This document shows positions 6,803 through 10,654 of a DNA stretch of 10,654 bases, one piece after another (the stretch's first letter is position 1; the number at the start of each line of letters is the position of its first letter). The stretch spans positions 1-10,654 of the forward strand of contig JAEWJV010000289.1 of the NCBI GenBank assembly GCA_023386395.1, given 5' to 3'. A model generated the notes under the pieces. The model was not told the origin of the DNA. It ran no database searches and saw only the letters and a program-made list of their open reading frames with translations. The DNA is from Bacteroidota bacterium (GTDB lineage Bacteria > Bacteroidota > Bacteroidia > Chitinophagales > Chitinophagaceae). The translations under genes and the position numbers were made by a program.

Positions 6803-6835
6803 GGACTGGCTCAATATTGAAGACTGAGCCAGTCT
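6803..6835. repeat. Hairpin immediately downstream of sufC
   Basis: GACTGGCTCA (6804-6813) and TGAGCCAGTC (6825-6834) are a perfect 10-bp inverted repeat with an 11-nt loop, plus a G-T closing pair. It lies 3 bp after the sufC stop. There is no T-run behind it, so it looks less like a terminator than like an mRNA stabilising or processing hairpin. The rest of the gap to 6990 holds only small fold-backs (6847-6860 and 6916-6932) and no gene. Confidence 0.7.
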
Positions 6836-6992
6836 ATCATTGAAATATTGCAGTTGCAATGTACGAGGCAATGAAGTTCAATTGAAATACAAAAGCTGGT
6901 TACATAATAATTATAAAATGCTGAAAGCATTTACAGTTGTTGATTGAAAAACGAATATTGAAATTGTCATTACAAAAGATAAATTAAAAAAC

Positions 6993-7040
6993 AAAAGCCC
7001 GGCCTCCCTTTCATTTATAGAGAGGGATTGAGGGTGAGGG
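6993..7040. repeat. Intergenic repeat of the CCTCCC...GAGAGGG type, before sufD
   Basis: It begins AAAAGCCC and includes TCCCTTTC (7005-7012) pairing with GAGAGGGA (7020-7027), an 8-bp stem with one T-G pair and a 7-nt loop, then ATTGAGGGTGAGGG. From memory, similar CCTCTCC/GGAGAGG palindromes followed by a GGGTGAGG tail are common between genes in this phylum. It ends 3 bp before the sufD ATG. A decayed relative lies before the sufT-like gene. Confidence 0.55.
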
Positions 7041-7043
7041 AAT

Positions 7044-8345
7044 ATGAGTTTAACAGAAACGATACAGGATAAATACAACGAACTAAATGCAGCGGCAGGA
7101 AATGGTTTGCTTGGCTCTTTGCGTGCAAAAGCGTTTGAATTATTTAATAAATCTGGCATCCCGACTTCGCGCAACGAAGAATGGAAATACACGAGACTGA
7201 CAGGTTTAACGAACAAGAATTTTGCAGTGCATACAACGGCTGTTGTTCCAACAAAAGAAACATTGAACAATGTGCGTTTGCAAACTGAATCTGCTGCTGA
7301 ATTATTTTTTGTAAATGGTGTTTTTATAAAAGAGATTTCAACGTTTACAAACGATGCATTGGTTGTTTTGAATTTGCATGAGGCTGTAGAAAGTGAATAT
7401 AAAAATTATGTGCAGCAACATTTAAACCAGAGCAGTAAATACATGAAAGATGGTATGAATGCTTTAAATGCAGCATTTACTGCAAATGGTTTATTTGTGT
7501 TGGTTAAAAAAAATAAAATAGTTGAACAACCCATCTTCATTTATCATTTAGCGGATACTGAAAACGATAATGTTTTTGTGCAGCCAAGGAGTTTATTTGT
7601 GGTAGAAGAAAATGCGCAGGTGCAGTTAGTTGAGTTGTATAAGAATAACGGCTTGCATGAAAGTTTTACCAATGAAGTGATTGAAATAGCTGTGCATGAA
7701 AATGCAAGGCTTGAATATTATAAAATACAGAATGAAAATGAAAATTGTCATCATGTAGGTACGACGCATTTGCAACAGGTTGGCAAATGTTTTACGCATT
7801 GTGTAACAGTTACGTTGAACGGCGGAACGATCCGTAATAACATCAACATGATTTTGGAAGCGGAGCATAATGAAGGCCATTTGTATGGTTTATATATGGT
7901 TGGCGGTAAAACACATGTGGATAACCACAGCATCGTTGATAACATAAAGCCTAATTGTTTCAGCAATGAGTTTTACAAAGGCATTATGGATGGGAATTCA
8001 ACCGGCGTTTTTAACGGGAAGATTTTTGTTCGCCAGGATGCACAGAAAACCAACGCTTATCAATCCAATAAAAATGTATTGCTGAGTGATACCGCATCTG
8101 TAAATACAAAGCCGCAATTAGAAATTTTTGCAGACGATGTTAAGTGTTCGCATGGTTGTACGATTGGCCAGTTAGATGAAGATGCATTATTCTATTTGCG
8201 TGCAAGGGGTATTGGCGAAAAGAAAGCGAAAGCTTTATTGTTGCATGCTTTTGCCGCAGATATTTTAGAACAGGTGAAGATTGAAGTGTTAAAAAATTAT
8301 CTCGAGCAAAAGATAGATGAGCGTTTAGAAATAGAAGTTATTTAA
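7044..8345 (+). CDS. sufD: Fe-S assembly protein SufD
   Basis: SufD, 433 residues, is the SufB paralogue that pairs with SufB and two SufC subunits and helps with iron entry. The N-terminal region is variable but has the family's SRNEEWKYTRL (42-52). The middle is a beta-helix region. The C-terminal block FADDVKCSHGCTIGQLDEDA with FYLRARGI (362-390) is diagnostic; His370 aligns with the E. coli histidine needed for cluster assembly (His360). ATG 7044 gives MSLTETIQDKYN, a normal start, placed directly after the GAGAGGG-type repeat. The 243-bp gap from sufC is long for an operon, but no promoter of the TAnnTTTG type is visible in it. Confidence 0.96.
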   Translation: MSLTETIQDKYNELNAAAGNGLLGSLRAKAFELFNKSGIPTSRNEEWKYTRLTGLTNKNFAVHTTAVVPTKETLNNVRLQTESAAELFFVNGVFIKEISTFTNDALVVLNLHEAVESEYKNYVQQHLNQSSKYMKDGMNALNAAFTANGLFVLVKKNKIVEQPIFIYHLADTENDNVFVQPRSLFVVEENAQVQLVELYKNNGLHESFTNEVIEIAVHENARLEYYKIQNENENCHHVGTTHLQQVGKCFTHCVTVTLNGGTIRNNINMILEAEHNEGHLYGLYMVGGKTHVDNHSIVDNIKPNCFSNEFYKGIMDGNSTGVFNGKIFVRQDAQKTNAYQSNKNVLLSDTASVNTKPQLEIFADDVKCSHGCTIGQLDEDALFYLRARGIGEKKAKALLLHAFAADILEQVKIEVLKNYLEQKIDERLEIEVI

Positions 8346-8372
8346 AAAAAGCTTTGAATTAAGAATCTAAAT

Positions 8373-8452
8373 GTCATATCAAGGTAACGGGAAGATCTTT
8401 ATAAATTAAACCAGGTTGATAATCGAGAGGTTTCTCCTGGTGTCGAAATGAC
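8373..8452. repeat. 80-bp GTCAT...ATGAC palindromic element between sufD and sufS
   Basis: The ends GTCAT (8373-8377) and ATGAC (8448-8452) are inverted, and imperfect matching continues inward (GTCATATCAAGG against the complement of GTGTCGAAATGAC; GGGAAGATCTTT against the complement of GAGAGGTTTCTCC). An inner pair ACCAGG (8410-8415) and CCTGGT (8436-8441) adds a second stem. The right part resembles, from memory, a dispersed Bacteroidota sequence containing TTTCTCC and GTCGAAATGAC. It contains no gene. It is likely a decayed miniature element or REP-like repeat. Confidence 0.5.
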
Positions 8453-8477
8453 GTTCATAAAATATAACAATTGAATT

Positions 8478-9722
8478 ATGACTTCAATTGAAGCAGATAT
8501 AAAACCTTTTGATGTTGCAGCGATACGCAAAGAATTTCCTGTGCTTGAAAGAAAAGTAAAAGGAAAAAACCTTGTCTATTTTGATAATGCTGCAACAGCA
8601 CAAAAACCGCAGGTGGTTATTGATGCCTTGGTTAGATATTATCATCAGTACAATGCAAATATCCATCGCGGCATTCATTCACTTGCAGAAGAAGCAACCG
8701 CAGCGTTTGAAGCCACAAGAGATACGGTAAAAGAATTTATAAATGCACGTTATCGTGAAGAGATCATTTTAACACGTGGCGTACCCGAAGGCATTAATTT
8801 GGTAGCTGCCACTTATGGCAGGCAAAATATTAAAGAAGGTGATGAGATAATTATATCAGGAATGGAACATCATTCCAATATTGTTCCCTGGCAGATGTTG
8901 TGTTTGGAAAAAAAGGCTGTACTAAAAGTTATTCCCGTTGATGATAACGGTGAACTGGTGATGAGCGAATTTTCAACACTCATTACGCCAAAAACAAAAA
9001 TTGTTTCCATTGTTCATGCGTCCAATTCCCTGGGAACAATTAACCCTGTAAAAGAGATTATTGAGATCGCACATCAGCACAACATAGTTGTATTGGTTGA
9101 TGGCGCACAATCTTCTGTTCATTTAAATATTGATGTGCAGGATATGGATTGTGATTTCTTTGTTATATCAAGTCATAAGGTGTATGGCCCCACCGGTGTT
9201 GGCGTATTGTATGGCAAGAAAGAATTGCTGGAAGAAATGCCGCCATATATGGGCGGCGGTGAAATGATTAAAGAAGTAACATTCGATAAAACTACCTACA
9301 ACGAATTACCATATAAGTTTGAAGCAGGCACACCAAATATTGCAGATACAGTTGCATTTAAAGCAGCGCTTGATTTTGTAAATGAAGTGGGCAAAGAGAA
9401 TATTCGCAGGCACGAAGAAGTGCTTACGAAATATGCAATGGAACAGCTTTCAAAAATTGATGGCGTTCGTTTGATTGGAACGGCCAAACATAAAACCAGC
9501 GTGGTATCATTTATCGTAGATGGTGTGCACCCGCAGGATATGGGAATTCTTTTAGATAACTATGGCATCGCGGTGAGAACCGGTCATCATTGCTGTCAGC
9601 CGTTGATGAACAGGTTTGAAATTCCGGGAACAATACGTGCATCGTTTACGATGTATAATACAAAAGAAGAAGTAGATGAATTGGTGAAAGGTGTGGAGAA
9701 AGCAATTAAGATGCTTAGATAA
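8478..9722 (+). CDS. sufS: Cysteine desulfurase SufS
   Basis: SufS, 414 residues, is a PLP enzyme that converts cysteine to alanine and passes the sulfur, as a persulfide, to SufE. Group II desulfurase features are present: YFDNAATAQKP (34-44), MEHHSNIVPW (129-138), VDGAQSSVH (207-215), the PLP lysine in SSHKVYGPTG (Lys234), FEAGTPN, and the active-site RTGHHCCQP with catalytic Cys372 in the short group II loop. Odd points: the usual GTTE motif before the first cofactor helix reads GVPE (101-104), so Pro103 stands where E. coli SufS has a Thr that contacts the PLP phosphate; and a second Cys follows the catalytic one. Length and frame are otherwise normal, so the gene appears functional. ATG 8478 is the natural start. 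SufE follows, as expected. Confidence 0.96.
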   Translation: MTSIEADIKPFDVAAIRKEFPVLERKVKGKNLVYFDNAATAQKPQVVIDALVRYYHQYNANIHRGIHSLAEEATAAFEATRDTVKEFINARYREEIILTRGVPEGINLVAATYGRQNIKEGDEIIISGMEHHSNIVPWQMLCLEKKAVLKVIPVDDNGELVMSEFSTLITPKTKIVSIVHASNSLGTINPVKEIIEIAHQHNIVVLVDGAQSSVHLNIDVQDMDCDFFVISSHKVYGPTGVGVLYGKKELLEEMPPYMGGGEMIKEVTFDKTTYNELPYKFEAGTPNIADTVAFKAALDFVNEVGKENIRRHEEVLTKYAMEQLSKIDGVRLIGTAKHKTSVVSFIVDGVHPQDMGILLDNYGIAVRTGHHCCQPLMNRFEIPGTIRASFTMYNTKEEVDELVKGVEKAIKMLR

Positions 9723-9742
9723 ATTCAAAAGTAAAAAATAAA

Positions 9743-9774
9743 AGCTATTAGCTATTAGCTAATGGCTAATAGCT
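9743..9774. repeat. Solo 32-nt heptad palindrome abutting the sufE start
   Basis: Units are AGCTATT, AGCTATT, AGCTAAT, GGCTAAT, AGCT. It is a complete 16+16 palindrome with a single T-G wobble (9753 with 9764). Its length equals the terminal repeats at 5562-5593 (25 of 32 identical) and 5988-6019 in inverse (27 of 32). In RNA it would form a 14-bp stem with an AGCU loop ending 2 nt before the sufE ATG, covering the ribosome-binding area. Confidence 0.85.
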
Positions 9775-9776
9775 AA

Positions 9777-10208
9777 ATGGAAACGATACAGGACACAGAA
9801 GACGAAATAGTGGAAGAGTTTTCATTGTTTGATAACTGGGAAGATAAATATGAATACATCATTGATCTTGGAAAAAAGCTGGAACCTTTGGATGCAAAAT
9901 TTAAGATTGATGAGAATAAAATAAAAGGTTGTCAAAGCCAGGTTTGGCTGATAGCAGATGAAAAAGAAGGCAGGATTTACTTTAAAGCAGATAGTGATGC
10001 GGTGATCGTTCGTGGTTTGGTAAGCATGCTGATAAGGGTTTTATCCGGTCACACGGCCCGGGAAATTTTAAATGCCAGCCTTGATTTTATTGATAAGATC
10101 GGCATGAAGAATCACCTGGCACAAACCCGCAGCAACGGCTTGCTTTCGATGGTTAAACAGATGAAACATTATGCTTTGGCATACAGTGTGAAGTTGAATG
10201 GTGGATAA
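9777..10208 (+). CDS. sufE: Sulfur acceptor protein SufE
   Basis: SufE, 143 residues, takes persulfide sulfur from SufS, stimulates its activity, and hands sulfur to SufB. Family features are DNWEDKYEYIIDLGKKL (19-35), KIKGCQSQVW (48-57) with the acceptor Cys52, FKADSDAVIVRGL (69-81), and LAQTRSNGL (114-122). ATG 9777 is the only sensible start: it gives the usual acidic N-terminus, and the next Met is far inside. No Shine-Dalgarno sequence is possible as the 32 nt before the codon are a palindrome, so translation may depend on coupling to sufS (54 bp upstream) or on hairpin melting. Confidence 0.96.
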   Translation: METIQDTEDEIVEEFSLFDNWEDKYEYIIDLGKKLEPLDAKFKIDENKIKGCQSQVWLIADEKEGRIYFKADSDAVIVRGLVSMLIRVLSGHTAREILNASLDFIDKIGMKNHLAQTRSNGLLSMVKQMKHYALAYSVKLNGG

Positions 10209-10224
10209 GTTGAAAGGTTAAACA

Positions 10225-10253
10225 CGGTCAGACGCTTCAAAAGCGTTAGACCG
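10225..10253. repeat. 29-nt hairpin between sufE and the sufT-like gene
   Basis: CGGTCAGACGCTT (10225-10237) pairs with AAGCGTTAGACCG (10241-10253) with one A-A mismatch and one G-T pair and a 3-nt loop. This is a strong stem without a T-run, starting 16 bp after the sufE stop. It may stabilise or process the mRNA; intrinsic termination is unlikely. Confidence 0.65.
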
Positions 10254-10272
10254 ATAGCAAGAAAGATAATTG

Positions 10273-10309
10273 AAAAGCAGAAGTCTGGCCCCCCGCTTGT
10301 GGAGAGGGA
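10273..10309. repeat. Decayed GAGAGGG-type repeat before the sufT-like gene
   Basis: It begins AAAAGCAGAAG and contains GGCCCCCCGCTTGTGGAGAGGG; the right arm TGGAGAGGG is intact while the left arm has drifted to C-rich sequence. It is related to the repeat before sufD and sits 14 bp before the ATG at 10324. The same 11 bases AAAAGCAGAAG recur at 10635-10645. Confidence 0.4.
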
Positions 10310-10323
10310 ACAAAGATGAAGTT

Positions 10324-10635
10324 ATGAACGAAGAACAATTAAAAGAAAAAGTAATAGAAAAGCTCCAGGAGATATATGACCCGGAAATACCGGTGAATAT
10401 TTATGACCTGGGCCTGATCTATAATGTAGATATATTGCCCATCAACAACGTGCAGATAACAATGACATTAACGGCACCAAGTTGCCCGGCGGCGCAAACA
10501 ATTCCGGTTGAAGTGGACCAGAAGTTAAGAGAGATTGAAGGCGTGAATGATGTGCATGTTTCAGTAACATGGACGCCGCCATGGGATAAAAGTATGATGA
10601 GTGAAGCCGCACAATTAGAGTTGGGTTTCATGTAA
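10324..10635 (+). CDS. sufT: SufT-like MIP18/DUF59 Fe-S maturation protein
   Basis: A 103-residue MIP18-family (DUF59) protein, the type found at the end of many suf operons. Relatives act in iron-sulfur cluster maturation or delivery; the precise step is not established. Visible motifs are YDPEIPVNIYDLGLIY (18-33), TLTAPSCPAA (48-57) with the conserved Cys54, and VTWTPPWDKSMMSEAAQLEL (81-100). The C-terminal PPW and M-SE-A--ELGF marks distinguish the SUF-associated group from PaaD. The frame is open upstream to 10270, but that extension is translated intergenic repeat, so ATG 10324 is chosen. It follows sufE by 115 bp and is the last suf gene seen. Confidence 0.9.
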   Translation: MNEEQLKEKVIEKLQEIYDPEIPVNIYDLGLIYNVDILPINNVQITMTLTAPSCPAAQTIPVEVDQKLREIEGVNDVHVSVTWTPPWDKSMMSEAAQLELGFM

Positions 10636-10654
10636 AAAGCAGAAGCCCTAAGGG
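10635..10654. repeat. Start of a possible third GAGAGGG-type repeat, cut by the window edge
   Basis: AAAAGCAGAAG (10635-10645) repeats exactly the 11 bases that open the element at 10273, and continues CCCTAAGGG. It directly overlaps the end of the sufT-like gene. The rest is outside the window. Confidence 0.3.

Larger units (their letters stand above)
4111..10635 (+). other. suf iron-sulfur cluster assembly operon: B, (four-helix gene), C, D, S, E, T-like
   Basis: Seven genes in one direction, with one evident promoter at the front. SufS and SufE mobilise sulfur, SufBCD builds the cluster, and the SufT-like protein assists maturation. Gaps are 49 bp (sufB to the inserted gene), 34, 243, 132, 54 and 115 bp, unusually long for a tight operon, and all are occupied by fold-back sequences. 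No sufA, sufU or regulator gene is present in the window. Confidence 0.85.

Noticed and set aside
6911..7270. Minus-strand open frame across the sufC-sufD gap
   Set aside because: Half of it is antisense to the well-supported sufD start, and its product resembles no family I recognise; it is read as a chance frame.
5562..9774. CRISPR array or group II intron
   Set aside because: There is no regular repeat-spacer series, no Cas gene and no reverse transcriptase; the repeats are 32-nt inverted copies around a gene and one distant solo copy.
10270..10323. Eighteen extra residues on the SufT-like protein
   Set aside because: The extension is the translation of the GAGAGGG-type repeat; the conserved protein begins at ATG 10324.

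Overview
The window looks like a piece of a Bacteroidota chromosome, most likely from the Chitinophagaceae or a close relative. This is inferred, with no search run. The signs are A+T-rich promoters with the Bacteroidota TAnnTTTG element, a lipoprotein with a Cys-Lys-Lys start and an Asp-rich tether, an archaeal/eukaryotic-type prolyl-tRNA synthetase, a DUF6496 protein with a histone-like tail, and a suf gene order (B, C, D, S, E, then a MIP18/DUF59 gene) familiar from this phylum.

Positions 1-4044 hold unrelated housekeeping and accessory genes: the 3' part of proS with a clear terminator, a surface lipoprotein glycoside hydrolase of the arabinofuranosidase type, a convergent small basic DUF6496/histone-H1-like gene on the minus strand, and a DUF72 (YecE) protein.

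Positions 4045-10635 hold a suf iron-sulfur cluster assembly operon, all on the plus strand. SufB, SufC and SufD form the scaffold ATPase complex, SufS and SufE take sulfur from cysteine and deliver it, and the SufT-like protein acts in cluster maturation. One promoter is evident, just before sufB, and it overlaps a perfect 18-bp inverted repeat that could be an operator.

The unusual part is what lies between the suf genes. A 458-bp element separates sufB from sufC. It consists of a four-helix-bundle gene (the family encoded in 23S rRNA intervening sequences) between two 32-nt terminal inverted repeats built of AGCTATT-like heptads. A gene-less 32-nt relative, an almost perfect palindrome, sits two bases before the sufE start codon and looks like the two outer arms of the larger element joined together. 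The other gaps hold further palindromes: a 10-bp hairpin plus a GAGAGGG-type repeat (sufC-sufD), an 80-bp GTCAT...ATGAC element (sufD-sufS), and a 29-nt hairpin plus a decayed GAGAGGG-type repeat (sufE-sufT). Every suf intergenic gap therefore carries at least one fold-back sequence. The best candidate for something undescribed is the pairing of the gene-bearing element and its solo palindrome inside one essential operon.
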